From Flavobacterium degerlachei (GTDB taxonomy: Bacteria > Bacteroidota > Bacteroidia > Flavobacteriales > Flavobacteriaceae): 64,000 bases of DNA. The notes below the pieces were generated by a model. The model saw nothing but the letters and a program-made list of their open reading frames with translations. It was not told the origin of the DNA and did not search any database. Numbering within the stretch: position 1 is the first letter of the stretch; the number at the start of each line of letters is the position of its first letter. Below are positions 1-8,304 of this stretch, piece by piece. The translations under genes were made by a program, and so were the position numbers. The DNA lies in the NCBI RefSeq assembly GCF_900106645.1, contig NZ_FNMV01000001.1, forward strand, positions 434,001-498,000, read 5' to 3'.

Positions 1-72
1 CATATAAAAATATATACGTTAGAGGAAAAGGGAATAATTTGAAATTTGTAAGTGGGTAACTATAAGCCTGAT

Positions 73-945
73 TTAAGGCACATCTTCTCCCATACTTTCT
101 GACCAAATGGCAAACCAATCTTCTTTTTCGAGTTCGAGTTCGACCGCTTTCATCAAAGACTGAATTCGGGCTACATTTACAGTTCCGGCAATCGGAATCA
201 CTTTTGACGGATGTTTCAAAACCCAAGAAAGCAAAATTGTGTCAGAGCCTAAATGGTATTTCGAAACTAATGTAGCTAGTAATTTTTTCAATTTATGTGT
301 TTGAGGAATGTCTTTTCTGAAAACACAACCTAGTGGATTCCATGACATAGGGCGAATATTATGCATTTGCATATAATCAAAGCTACCGTCAAGCATTGGT
401 TCAAAATTAGTGGCCGAAAATTGAACTTGGTTATAACTAATTTCCGTTTTCTGACGAATCAATTCTGTTTGTGAAGAAGTAAAATTCGAAAGTCCAAAAT
501 CGATTATTTTTCCCTCAGATTTTAGTTTTTCAACTGCTTCAGCAATTTCATCAGCTTGCATCAATGGGCTGGGTCTGTGTAGCAAAAATACATCTAGATA
601 ATCAGTTTGCAGGTTTTTTAACGATTGTTCAACGGAACTAATAATATGCGCTGTAGAATAATCATAATGTTTGACAGTGTTGTCTCTGTTTTCTGACAGC
701 ATCTGAATTCCGCATTTAGAAATTAATTGCATTTTTTCTCTCGCTATTTTGCTAGAAGAAAATGCTTTTCCAAAGTCGGCTTCCGTGGTGTATGAACCAT
801 AAATATCGGCATGATCAAAAGTCGTGATTTTGTTTTCAAGGCATACGTGAATCATGTTTTCCATTTCCTTTGAAGTGAGGTTTTTATCCCAAACTCCCCA
901 ATTCATAGTACCCGCAATTATAGGTGATAATGTTGTTTTATTCAT
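73..945 (-). CDS. Aldo/keto reductase (YdhF-like)
   Basis: This is a cytoplasmic NAD(P)H-dependent oxidoreductase of 290 residues that should reduce aldehydes or ketones; the substrate cannot be read from the sequence. The catalytic tetrad of the superfamily is visible: Asp44 and Tyr49 in the FDHADIYG segment, Lys77 in LISKCGI, and His123 in LLHRP. The C-terminal part (ISYNQVQFS, WNPLG, PIAGT near 255) matches the cofactor-binding half of the TIM barrel in the YdhF-like branch. It starts at an ATG and is divergent from the moxR operon across a 212-bp gap. The 72 bases to its left hold nothing recognisable. Family assignment is secure; physiological role is unknown. Confidence 0.92.
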   Translation of the reverse strand: MNKTTLSPIIAGTMNWGVWDKNLTSKEMENMIHVCLENKITTFDHADIYGSYTTEADFGKAFSSSKIAREKMQLISKCGIQMLSENRDNTVKHYDYSTAHIISSVEQSLKNLQTDYLDVFLLHRPSPLMQADEIAEAVEKLKSEGKIIDFGLSNFTSSQTELIRQKTEISYNQVQFSATNFEPMLDGSFDYMQMHNIRPMSWNPLGCVFRKDIPQTHKLKKLLATLVSKYHLGSDTILLSWVLKHPSKVIPIAGTVNVARIQSLMKAVELELEKEDWFAIWSESMGEDVP

Positions 946-1157
946 GGTTTTATTGTTTTAGTAAAATCTGCATTTATGCGATTCCGAAGTATATTTTTCA
1001 AAGTTCTTAAAAATATAAAAATTGTATCATAATTCGACCTTAAAATTAGGGCATTTGTCGAAGTTTTAACCATTTTTTAACATCTTACCTCTAAAAAATA
1101 ATTCAATTTGCACTCTCAAAAGTAAGGCATTAAATTCAAGGTTTTAAAAATATCAAT

Positions 1158-2162
1158 ATGGAAGAAAATACATCGACTTTAGACATAAGAGCAATCAATG
1201 AAAAAATAGAAAGAGAGAGCGCTTTTATCGACCTTCTGACTATGGAAATGAATAAAGTGATTGTGGGTCAAAAGCACATGATCGAACGATTGTTAATTGG
1301 ACTTTTAGGTCAGGGACATATTTTATTAGAAGGTGTTCCGGGATTAGCAAAAACGCTTGCTATAAACACACTTTCACAAGCAGTTCATGGTTCATTTAGC
1401 AGAATCCAGTTTACACCAGATTTATTACCTGCAGATGTTGTAGGAACCATGATATACAACATTAAACAAAATGAATTCTCTATTAAAAAGGGACCTATTT
1501 TTGCAAATTTTGTTCTAGCGGATGAGATTAACCGTGCGCCAGCCAAAGTGCAATCAGCATTATTAGAGGCGATGCAGGAAAAACAAGTGACTATTGGTGA
1601 TACCACTTTTAAGTTAGAGAGACCTTTCTTAGTTTTGGCTACTCAAAATCCAATTGAACAAGAAGGAACGTACCAACTTCCAGAAGCACAAGTCGATCGT
1701 TTTATGTTGAAAACGGTTATTGACTATCCTAAAATGGACGAAGAGCGTTTAGTTATTCGCCAAAATCTAAAAGGAAGCTATGAGAAAGTGAATCAAGTTG
1801 TTTCTGTGGAGCAGATTTTACGTGCACAAGAAGCGGTTCGTGAAGTATACATGGACGAAAAAATAGAAAAATACATTCTTGATATTGTTTTTGCCAGCCG
1901 TTTCCCTGAGAAATATAAATTAGCAGATTTGAAACCATTAATCAGTTTTGGAGCTTCGCCACGTGGAAGTATTAATTTAGCTAATGCGGCCAAATGTTAC
2001 GCTTTCATAAAACGACGCGGTTATGTTATTCCTGAGGATGTTCGTGCTGTTGTACATGATGTATTGCGTCACAGAATTGGGATTACTTATGAGGCAGAAG
2101 CAGAAAATATTACTTCTGTTGATATTATTAATAAAATCATCAACGAAGTAGAAGTGCCTTAA
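1158..2162 (+). CDS. MoxR-family AAA+ ATPase, first gene of the Bat operon
   Basis: This is a 334-residue MoxR-type AAA+ ATPase, a chaperone-like motor that typically works with von Willebrand A (VWA) proteins encoded beside it. Walker A is GVPGLAKT at 59-66 and Walker B is in LADEINRAPAKVQ near 120; the segments ATQNPIEQEGTY and EAQVDRFM are the sensor and arginine-finger regions of the family. It heads a run of same-strand genes (DUF58, BatA, BatB, BatC, BatD, BatE) that extends to 10.8 kb. The upstream sequence has only a weak match to the -7 box (TCAATTTG about 45 bp before the ATG). In Bacteroidota this operon is linked to aerotolerance and envelope stress; the client here is unknown. 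Confidence 0.95.
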   Translation: MEENTSTLDIRAINEKIERESAFIDLLTMEMNKVIVGQKHMIERLLIGLLGQGHILLEGVPGLAKTLAINTLSQAVHGSFSRIQFTPDLLPADVVGTMIYNIKQNEFSIKKGPIFANFVLADEINRAPAKVQSALLEAMQEKQVTIGDTTFKLERPFLVLATQNPIEQEGTYQLPEAQVDRFMLKTVIDYPKMDEERLVIRQNLKGSYEKVNQVVSVEQILRAQEAVREVYMDEKIEKYILDIVFASRFPEKYKLADLKPLISFGASPRGSINLANAAKCYAFIKRRGYVIPEDVRAVVHDVLRHRIGITYEAEAENITSVDIINKIINEVEVP

Positions 2163-2167
2163 AGTTT

Positions 2168-2219
2168 GTTTAATGTTTAAATTTTTAGCTTGTTGAAAGA
2201 CGAGCTTGAAACATTAAAC
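2168..2219. repeat. Intergenic hairpin followed by an AAACTTTAAAC word
   Basis: The arms GTTTAATGTTT (2168-2178) and AAACATTAAAC (2209-2219) are perfect complements around a 30-nt loop. They are followed by TTTAAACTTTAAAC at 2221-2234. The same TTTAAACTTTAAA word occurs upstream of pheS at 12050-12126. The hairpin has no T-run directly after it, so it is not a typical terminator, and the operon evidently continues. Confidence 0.6.
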
Positions 2220-2244
2220 TTTTAAACTTTAAACAAATTATAGA

Positions 2245-3108
2245 ATGGATACAAAAGAGCTTTTAAAGAAAGTACGTAAAATAGAAATTAAAACCAGAAG
2301 ATTGAGTGATCATATCTTTTCTGGGGAATACCATACTTCATTCAAGGGGCGTGGAATGACGTTCAGTGAAGTACGACAATATCAATACGGAGACGATATT
2401 CGTGCTATTGACTGGAACGTTACGGCACGTTACAACGAAGCACACGTCAAAGTTTTTGAAGAAGAACGCGAATTGACGATGATGTTGATGGTTGATATTT
2501 CAGGCTCTGAGAGTTTTGGTTCCCAAAAACAATTTAAAAAAGACATTGTTACTGAAATAGCTGCAACAATGGCTTTTTCAGCTACGCAAAACAATGATAA
2601 AATTGGATTGATTTTGTTTTCGGACCAAATCGAATTATATATTCCGCCCAAAAAAGGACGGTCGCACGTTTTGCGCATCATCCGTGAATTGATCGAATTC
2701 CAGCCTGAAAGCAATAAAACAGATATTGCCCAAGCATTGAAGTTTTTATCAAGCACCCAAAAGAAGAAAGCCATCGTGTTTATGATTTCTGATTTTATGT
2801 GTGAAGATTATGAACAAACCCTCAAAATAGCCTCCAAGAAACATGACATTACGGGTATTCGAGTATTTGATATTCGGGAAGAAAAAATGCCCAATATTGG
2901 CATGGTTTCGATGCTTGATGCCGAAACGGGGATGACAGAATTGATAGATACCAGCTCTAAAACAGTGCGACTCAATTATGAGAAATTTTATAGGGTTAAA
3001 GTGAATTATTTTAAGGAAACCTTCAGCAAATCAGGTTCAGGTGTTGTCAATACCAGGGTTGATGAAAGCTATGTCACAAAATTGTTGGGTTATTTCAAAT
3101 CGAGGTAG
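2245..3108 (+). CDS. DUF58 domain protein (VWA-like partner of MoxR)
   Basis: This is a 287-residue cytoplasmic protein of the DUF58 family, the usual companion of MoxR ATPases. The family signature GDDIRAIDWNVTAR lies at 49-62, followed by a VWA-like fold beginning DISGSES at 84-90. That segment has the first MIDAS line (DxSxS), while the later MIDAS positions are not obvious. No membrane segment is present, unlike BatA and BatB. It follows the ATPase after 82 bp containing a hairpin. It probably acts as an adaptor between the MoxR motor and the membrane-bound VWA proteins; that role is inferred from the family and context. Confidence 0.92.
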   Translation: MDTKELLKKVRKIEIKTRRLSDHIFSGEYHTSFKGRGMTFSEVRQYQYGDDIRAIDWNVTARYNEAHVKVFEEERELTMMLMVDISGSESFGSQKQFKKDIVTEIAATMAFSATQNNDKIGLILFSDQIELYIPPKKGRSHVLRIIRELIEFQPESNKTDIAQALKFLSSTQKKKAIVFMISDFMCEDYEQTLKIASKKHDITGIRVFDIREEKMPNIGMVSMLDAETGMTELIDTSSKTVRLNYEKFYRVKVNYFKETFSKSGSGVVNTRVDESYVTKLLGYFKSR

Positions 3109-3130
3109 AGATGTAAGATTTACGATTTTT

Positions 3131-3147
3131 GATTTTTGATTTCAGAT
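3131..3147. repeat. Left arm of inverted repeat flanking the four-helix-bundle gene
   Basis: GATTTTTGATTTCAGAT is the exact reverse complement of 3567-3583. The arm lies 18 bp before the start codon of the small gene, within a low-complexity stretch built from the word ATTTTTG. Confidence 0.75.
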
Positions 3148-3165
3148 TGAAAATAAAAGCAGCAA

Positions 3166-3525
3166 ATGAACAAACAAGAACTAGAAAGCAGATTAATAGT
3201 TTTTGCCGCAACCATAATTATTGTCGCAAGTAAATTTGAGAAAAACTATGCAGGGAATCATCTGGCTGGACAAATAATAAGATCAGGAACTTCACCCGCA
3301 TTAAATTATGGGGAAGCCCAAAGTGCAGAAAGTAGTAAAGATTTTATTCATAAAATGGGTATTTGTCTAAAAGAGTTAAGAGAAACATTTGTGTGTTTGA
3401 AAATAATTGAAAAATCAAATTTGATCTCGGATTTAAATTATTTGTCAATTGCGAAAAAAGAAGGAAATGAGTTAATTTCTATTTTCGTTTCAAGTATAAA
3501 AACAGCTAAAACAAATTTGAAATAA
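3166..3525 (+). CDS. Four-helix-bundle protein (S23/IVS-encoded family)
   Basis: This 119-residue, all-helical protein belongs to the four-helix-bundle family (TIGR02436/PF05635), best known from 23S rRNA intervening sequences and related to the Avd protein of diversity-generating retroelements. Recognisable family features are LAGQIIRSGTSPALNYGEAQSAES (about 33-56) and the later KELRET and ISIFVSSIKT helices. No function is established for stand-alone copies. It sits within the moxR-bat operon, where no functional link is evident. It is bracketed by a perfect 17-bp inverted repeat and AT-rich simple-word sequence, which suggests it arrived as a small unit. I see no reverse transcriptase or template repeat nearby, so this is not a retroelement as it stands. 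Confidence 0.88.
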   Translation: MNKQELESRLIVFAATIIIVASKFEKNYAGNHLAGQIIRSGTSPALNYGEAQSAESSKDFIHKMGICLKELRETFVCLKIIEKSNLISDLNYLSIAKKEGNELISIFVSSIKTAKTNLK

Positions 3526-3566
3526 TTAAGATTTTAGAGATGAAAACAAAACATGATTTTAGACAG

Positions 3567-3583
3567 ATCTGAAATCAAAAATC
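3567..3583. repeat. Right arm of inverted repeat flanking the four-helix-bundle gene
   Basis: ATCTGAAATCAAAAATC is the exact reverse complement of the left arm at 3131-3147. It lies 42 bp past the stop codon and is followed by further copies of the words AATCAAAAATC and CTGAAATC, so the arm is part of a simple-sequence cluster. Confidence 0.75.
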
Positions 3584-3624
3584 GTTAATCAAAAATCTGA
3601 AATCTAAAATTTCAAGAATAAAAT

Positions 3625-5259
3625 ATGAAAAAAAACATATACTTACTATTACTGCTTCTTTCCACTGCTATTTTTGCTCAGCAAAAAAGATTGGAAACAA
3701 GTATCGATACAACAAAGAATAAAATTGGTGCCGAGTTTAAATTAACCATAAAAACTTCGGTGGATACTTTGTCTAAAGTTGTTTTTCCTAATCTTAAAAA
3801 TATAGGCGCTCTTGAAGTGATCCGTTCTTATCCAATTGATACGGTTAAAAAAGACGACCGCTATGAACTAATCAAGAAATACGGATTGACCCAATTTGAT
3901 TCAGGGAAATATTCGATTCCGAGTATCAAGATTTTCATCAACAGCAAACCGTATATGACGGATTCACTTTTGGTGGAAGTCGCGAATGTTCAGGTAGATA
4001 CTTTAAAGCAAAAAATGTATGACATTAAAGGCATCACACCCGTAAAGAGCTCCTTGGGCGACTGGTGGAAATACCTGCTGATTTTTGCTTTAATCCTTGG
4101 TATTGGGGCATTGGTGTATTGGTTAGTAAAAAAACAACAAAAGAAAAAGATTGAAGAAGAGGTATATAAAACTCCTATCGAAAAAGCGACCAGTTTACTG
4201 AACAGCTTAGAGAAGAAAGAGCTTTGGCAAAAAGGAGAGGTAAAAGAATATTATAGCGAATTAACTGATATTGCTCGAAATTACATCGAGGAAGCAATAG
4301 AAATTCCTGCTATGGAAAGTACTACTTCAGAATTGATTTTGGGACTTAGAGCTGCTTCTGTCCGAAAAAAAATGACGGTTTCGCAGGAAACTATAGAAAA
4401 TCTGGAACGAGTGTTGAAACAAGCCGATTTAGTGAAATTTGCTAAGTCAAAACCGTTGGACTACGAAATAGCGGAGGATAAAAACAAGATACAAAAAGCA
4501 ATCCTAACACTGGACAGTTCTATTCCTGTTGAGGTTGAAATTGAAGAAGATGCGATTCTGAATGAAGCACAAAAACAAAAACAGATTCAAATTCAATTAG
4601 AACAAAAGAGAAAAAGAAGAATTTTAATTGCAGCTGCTTCAGTTCTATTCTTACTATTAGCTACGACGAGTTATTTTATCGTGACCAAAGGGTTTACTTA
4701 TGTGAAAGATACAATCATAGGAAACTCAAGTAAAGAATTATTAGAAGGAGAATGGGTAAAAAGTACCTACGGAAATCCAGGGGTTGTTATTGAAACTCCT
4801 GAAGTTCTGAAAAGGATAGACTTGACAAAATCATTGCCTAAAAACGGATTGGCGCTCATTAAGGAAATGAATTCTTTTGCCCTTGGCGGAGTTTCTGACG
4901 AGTTTTACCTGATGGTTTCTACTTATAAATACAAACAAGATTCGACAGCAGTTGATTTAAAAAAATCATTAGAAGTGACCTTGCAAACATTAGAATCACA
5001 AGGGGCGCAAAACATGATTGTGAAACAAGAAGATTTTGACACGAAAGAAGGCGTAACCGGGATTAAAGGATATGGTACTTTTTCGAGAGTAAATGACAAG
5101 TCAATAGGTAGCGAAAAATTATATTATGAGATCGTATTATTCAGTCAAGAAGGAGGATTACAACAAATTATGATTTTCCATAAAGACGGGGATTCTTATG
5201 CAACAGAAATAGTAGACAGGGTGATGAGCTCAGTCGAATTAATACAACTAAGTAAATAA
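3625..5259 (+). CDS. Bat-operon membrane protein with BatD-like N-terminal domain
   Basis: This is a 544-residue protein of the Bat cluster with no established name. A signal peptide (1-18, ending FAQ) is followed by a beta-rich BatD-like extracytoplasmic domain (about 20-125), a membrane helix (150-168), a charged helical cytoplasmic segment with coiled-coil character (170-330), a second membrane helix (about 332-353) and a C-terminal domain. That last domain contains GEWVKS and a fold resembling lipid- or protein-binding periplasmic domains. It ends in a TAATG overlap with batA, so the two are translationally coupled. It probably anchors or senses for the MoxR-VWA complex. That is inference from position only. 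Confidence 0.8.
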   Translation: MKKNIYLLLLLLSTAIFAQQKRLETSIDTTKNKIGAEFKLTIKTSVDTLSKVVFPNLKNIGALEVIRSYPIDTVKKDDRYELIKKYGLTQFDSGKYSIPSIKIFINSKPYMTDSLLVEVANVQVDTLKQKMYDIKGITPVKSSLGDWWKYLLIFALILGIGALVYWLVKKQQKKKIEEEVYKTPIEKATSLLNSLEKKELWQKGEVKEYYSELTDIARNYIEEAIEIPAMESTTSELILGLRAASVRKKMTVSQETIENLERVLKQADLVKFAKSKPLDYEIAEDKNKIQKAILTLDSSIPVEVEIEEDAILNEAQKQKQIQIQLEQKRKRRILIAAASVLFLLLATTSYFIVTKGFTYVKDTIIGNSSKELLEGEWVKSTYGNPGVVIETPEVLKRIDLTKSLPKNGLALIKEMNSFALGGVSDEFYLMVSTYKYKQDSTAVDLKKSLEVTLQTLESQGAQNMIVKQEDFDTKEGVTGIKGYGTFSRVNDKSIGSEKLYYEIVLFSQEGGLQQIMIFHKDGDSYATEIVDRVMSSVELIQLSK

Positions 5260-6260
5260 TGACGAATATAACTTTTCTAAATCCTGAGTTTTTCTGGTTG
5301 TTTCTTTTGATTCCAATTGCCATTATCTGGTTGGTTTTTAAAAGAAATGAGCAATCGGTGACTTTAAAAATAAGTTCGATTCAAGGATTCAAGGGATCAA
5401 CATCTTTATTGGCAAGGCTAAAACCTTTTTTGAGCGTACTGCGTTTATTGGCGTTAAGCTCCTTAATTGTAGCCATGGCAAGACCAAGAACAGTTGACAT
5501 AAGCAACAAAACAAAAACGACTAAAGGAATCGATATTGTTATGGCAGTTGACGTTTCTGGGAGTATGCTAGCCAAAGATTTGAAGCCAAACCGAATGGAA
5601 GCGCTAAAAAGAGTGGCGGCTGATTTTGTGGATCAAAGACCTAACGATAGAATAGGACTTGTGGTTTATGCCTCTGAAGCCTATACGAAAACTCCCGTAA
5701 CCAGCGACAAAGCGGTGATTCTTGAGGCCATTAAGAGTATAAAATACGACAACGTATTACAAGATGGAACAGGAATAGGGATGGGATTAGGTACGGCTGT
5801 CAACAGATTGAAAGACAGTAAAGCCAAAAGTAAGGTAATTATCCTTTTGACAGATGGTGTTAATAATGCGGGTTTTATTGAACCAGAAACCGCGGCAGAT
5901 ATTGCCAAACAATATGGAATAAAAGTATATACTATAGGAATAGGAACAAATGGTATGGCGGAATTTCCTTATGCTGTTGCTCCAAACGGTCAATTTTTGT
6001 TCCAAATGATGAAAGTGGAAATTGATGAGAATCTAATGAAAAGTATCGCTAAGAAAACAGACGGAAGATATTTCCGTGCAACAAGCAATAGTAAGCTAGC
6101 TGAAATTTATGGTGAAATCAATAAATTAGAAACTACCGAAATCGAAGAACTTAAGTTTTATGATTACGATGAGAAGTATAGACCTTTTGTTTGGCTTGCA
6201 GGATTTTTATTGTTGGCTGAAATTGGTTTAAGAAATACAGTGTACAAAAGCTTCATATAG
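5259..6260 (+). CDS. batA: BatA, membrane-anchored VWA protein
   Basis: This is a 333-residue inner-membrane protein with two N-terminal helices (about 10-27 and 57-74), a VWA domain and a C-terminal helix (about 308-325). The MIDAS metal site is complete: DVSGS at 98-102, Thr171 in DGTGIGMG and Asp199 in LLTDG. VWA domains of this kind bind protein partners through a divalent metal. The start overlaps the preceding stop by one base. BatA and BatB are thought to form an envelope complex with the TPR proteins BatC and BatE; the biochemical function is not settled. Assignment as BatA rather than BatB follows from gene order and the longer MIDAS surface. Confidence 0.93.
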   Translation: MTNITFLNPEFFWLFLLIPIAIIWLVFKRNEQSVTLKISSIQGFKGSTSLLARLKPFLSVLRLLALSSLIVAMARPRTVDISNKTKTTKGIDIVMAVDVSGSMLAKDLKPNRMEALKRVAADFVDQRPNDRIGLVVYASEAYTKTPVTSDKAVILEAIKSIKYDNVLQDGTGIGMGLGTAVNRLKDSKAKSKVIILLTDGVNNAGFIEPETAADIAKQYGIKVYTIGIGTNGMAEFPYAVAPNGQFLFQMMKVEIDENLMKSIAKKTDGRYFRATSNSKLAEIYGEINKLETTEIEELKFYDYDEKYRPFVWLAGFLLLAEIGLRNTVYKSFI

Positions 6261-6318
6261 TTTGTTGAAAAATGGAGTAAAGAGGGTCATAAATGACACT
6301 CTATGATTTAAAATAATT

Positions 6319-6358
6319 TGGTGTGCTTTGTGCTAAAACTTTGCGCCCTTTGTGTTTG
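6319..6358. repeat. Intergenic CTTTGTG-type word repeat between batA and batB
   Basis: The sequence reads CTTTGTGCTAAAACTTTGCG followed by CCTTTGTGTTTG, a tandem of near-identical CTTTGnG words. It resembles other simple-word intergenic sequences in this window (19464-19557, 31786-31820). It runs up to the batB start codon and contains a GTG that extends the batB frame artificially. Confidence 0.5.
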
Positions 6359-6366
6359 AAAAAATT

Positions 6367-7401
6367 ATGGAATTAGACGAAAAAAAATATTTATACCTGC
6401 TTTTCATTATACCATTAGTAGTGTTGCTGTTTCTATACAATTTATATTGGAAAAGAAAAAAGCAACGTGAATTTGGAGATTTAGACGCAATAAAAAGGTT
6501 AAGTCCAGAGAAATCTACTTTTAAACCCACTTTTAAACTGGTAGTTATTCTTTTGGCGTTGGCTGGATTGATACTAGGATTGGTAAATCCAAAAATAGGG
6601 ACCAAAATGGAAACGGTGAAACGGGAAGGAATTGATATCGTTTTTGCGATGGATGTTTCTAAAAGTATGCTTGCCGAGGATATAGCTCCAAGCCGATTGG
6701 AAAAAAGTAAGCAGATTGTTTCCCAAATTATAAACCAATTAGGTAGTGATAGAATAGGGATTGTAGCTTATGCAGGAAGTGCATTTCCAGTCTTGCCGAT
6801 AACGACTGATTACAGTGTAGCCAAAATGTTTTTGCAAAGCATGAATACCGAAATGGTTTCTTCACAAGGGACGTCTCTTGATGAAGCAATCAAACTATCA
6901 GCTACATATTTTGACGATAAGAGCAAAACGAGCAAGTTGTTGATTTTGATTTCTGATGGTGAAGACCATTCTGAAGGAGCGCAAGCAGCAGCGGAAGAAG
7001 CCAATAAACAAGGAATGCGAATCATTACAATTGGTCTTGGAACTGAAAAAGGAGGAACAATTCCTTTAAAAAAGAACGGTATTGTTGAAAGCTATCAGCG
7101 AGACAATAATGATCAAGTTGTAGTTACTAAATTAAACCGTGCCAGTTTAGAGGCAATTGCTAAAGCTACAAAAGGTGGTTATGTGAATGGAAATAACACT
7201 AAGGAAGTGTTGGAATATATAAAAAACACTTTGGATAAAATTCAAAAAACCGAATTTGAATCTACACAAATGGCCGATTTTCAGTCTCAATTTCAATGGT
7301 TTCTTGGAATCGCGTTCGGTTTGTTGTTTTTAGACTTTTTCTTGTTGGAAAGAAAAACGAATTGGGTTAGCAAGTTAAATTTATTTAACGAAGAAAAGTA
7401 A
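6367..7401 (+). CDS. batB: BatB, membrane-anchored VWA protein
   Basis: This is a paralogue of BatA of 344 residues. I start at the ATG at 6367 because the GTG 15 bases upstream lies in a repeat-like sequence. Two N-terminal helices (about 8-25 and 55-75) precede a VWA domain with a full MIDAS: DVSKS at about 96-100, Thr near 169 in SSQGTS, and SDGED near 196. A C-terminal membrane helix (LGIAFGLLFLDFFLL) ends the protein. The second DxSxS glycine is replaced by lysine (DVSKS against DVSGS in BatA), as is common in BatB. It follows batA by 106 bp and precedes batC by 46 bp, so all appear co-transcribed. Confidence 0.92.
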   Translation: MELDEKKYLYLLFIIPLVVLLFLYNLYWKRKKQREFGDLDAIKRLSPEKSTFKPTFKLVVILLALAGLILGLVNPKIGTKMETVKREGIDIVFAMDVSKSMLAEDIAPSRLEKSKQIVSQIINQLGSDRIGIVAYAGSAFPVLPITTDYSVAKMFLQSMNTEMVSSQGTSLDEAIKLSATYFDDKSKTSKLLILISDGEDHSEGAQAAAEEANKQGMRIITIGLGTEKGGTIPLKKNGIVESYQRDNNDQVVVTKLNRASLEAIAKATKGGYVNGNNTKEVLEYIKNTLDKIQKTEFESTQMADFQSQFQWFLGIAFGLLFLDFFLLERKTNWVSKLNLFNEEK

Positions 7402-7447
7402 ATTCCTATTGCTTCAAGCTTTTTAGAATTAACAGAATTAAATTAAA

Positions 7448-8224
7448 ATGAAGAACATTAAAAAACACATATTTGCCTCTTTCTTGTTTCTCCTATGGGG
7501 TCTGGGTGGAGTATTTGCACAAGAGAAGGATAGAAGTCTACCTAAAGCAAATGGAGAATATGGCGAAAGTAAATTTGCAGATGCTGAGGCTAATTATAGA
7601 GTTTCGAATTCGAAATTTCCTGGTAGAGCCATCGCTTCCTATAATTTAGGAAATGCAATATACAAGCAAAACCAAGCTTCGGAAGCGAAATATGCCTATG
7701 CAAAATCAATAAAAAATGCCAAAACAAGACCTCAAAAACATAAAGCTTTCCATAATATGGGAAATGTTTTTATGAAGGAAAAAAATTATACTGAGGCAGT
7801 AGAGGCTTATAAAAATGCATTGCGTAATGATCCCACGGACGAGGAAACAAGATACAACTATGCCTTAGCCAAAAAGATGTTAAAGGAAAATCCTCCTAAA
7901 GACGATAAGAACAAGGATAAGAAAGACAAGGACAAGGATAAAAAGGATCAGGATAAGAAAGATCAGGATAAGAAGGACAAAGACAAAAAGGACGAAAAGG
8001 GAGACAAGGATAAGGATAAAAAAGACGAAAAGGATAAAGACGGAAAAAACAAGGACGACAAATCTAAAGATCAAGAGAAACCAAAGCCAGCTCCTGGCGG
8101 AATTTCCAAACAAAGATTAGAAAACCTTTTGGACGCGGTCAGTAATGAAGAAAAGAAAGTGCAAGACAAAGTAAATGCTTCTAAAGTTAAAGGGAAACCT
8201 ACAAAAACAGAGAAAGATTGGTAA
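7448..8224 (+). CDS. batC: BatC, TPR protein with a Lys/Asp-rich tract
   Basis: This is a 258-residue secreted or periplasmic protein. It has a signal peptide (1-24, ending FAQ) and about two to three TPR units (45-140; SYNLGNAIYKQN, FHNMGNVFMKEKNYTEAVEAYKNALRNDP in outline). An extremely charged segment (151-212) built almost wholly of Lys and Asp follows, then a helical C-terminus (GGISKQRLENLLDAVSNEE). TPRs bind partner proteins, here probably BatA or BatB. The Lys/Asp tract comes from tandem six-base units at the DNA level, so its length may vary between strains. A 77-residue hydrophobic frame on the opposite strand is only the complement of this tract. Confidence 0.9.
   Translation: MKNIKKHIFASFLFLLWGLGGVFAQEKDRSLPKANGEYGESKFADAEANYRVSNSKFPGRAIASYNLGNAIYKQNQASEAKYAYAKSIKNAKTRPQKHKAFHNMGNVFMKEKNYTEAVEAYKNALRNDPTDEETRYNYALAKKMLKENPPKDDKNKDKKDKDKDKKDQDKKDQDKKDKDKKDEKGDKDKDKKDEKDKDGKNKDDKSKDQEKPKPAPGGISKQRLENLLDAVSNEEKKVQDKVNASKVKGKPTKTEKDW
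7898..8083. repeat. Degenerate tandem hexamers coding the Lys/Asp tract of BatC
   Basis: About 186 bases consist of AAGGAC, AAGGAT, AAAGAC and AAAGAT units in degenerate tandem array, in frame with batC, giving the KDKDKKDQDKKD pattern. Slippage here would change length in multiples of the unit without breaking the frame. Confidence 0.85.
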
Positions 8225-8304
8225 TCAATTTTATTAGTTTGGAAATTTAGTAATGCAACTATAGAATTTAAAATATATCCGGTAAGGAAAGATTGAATAA
8301 GAAA

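Noticed and set aside
2168..2219. Terminator between moxR and the DUF58 gene
   Set aside because: The stem is AT-only, the loop is 30 nt and no T-run follows directly; the conserved operon order argues for read-through.
3166..3525. Diversity-generating retroelement
   Set aside because: The four-helix-bundle protein is related to Avd, but there is no reverse transcriptase or template/variable repeat in the surrounding 10 kb.
6352..6366. GTG start for BatB five codons upstream
   Set aside because: It lies in the CTTTGTG repeat; the following ATG fits the membrane topology and family length.
7880..8113. A 77-codon hydrophobic open frame on the minus strand inside batC
   Set aside because: It is the complement of the Lys/Asp hexamer array (Lys and Asp codons read as Phe, Leu, Val, Ile on the other strand). 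It has no promoter or family resemblance.
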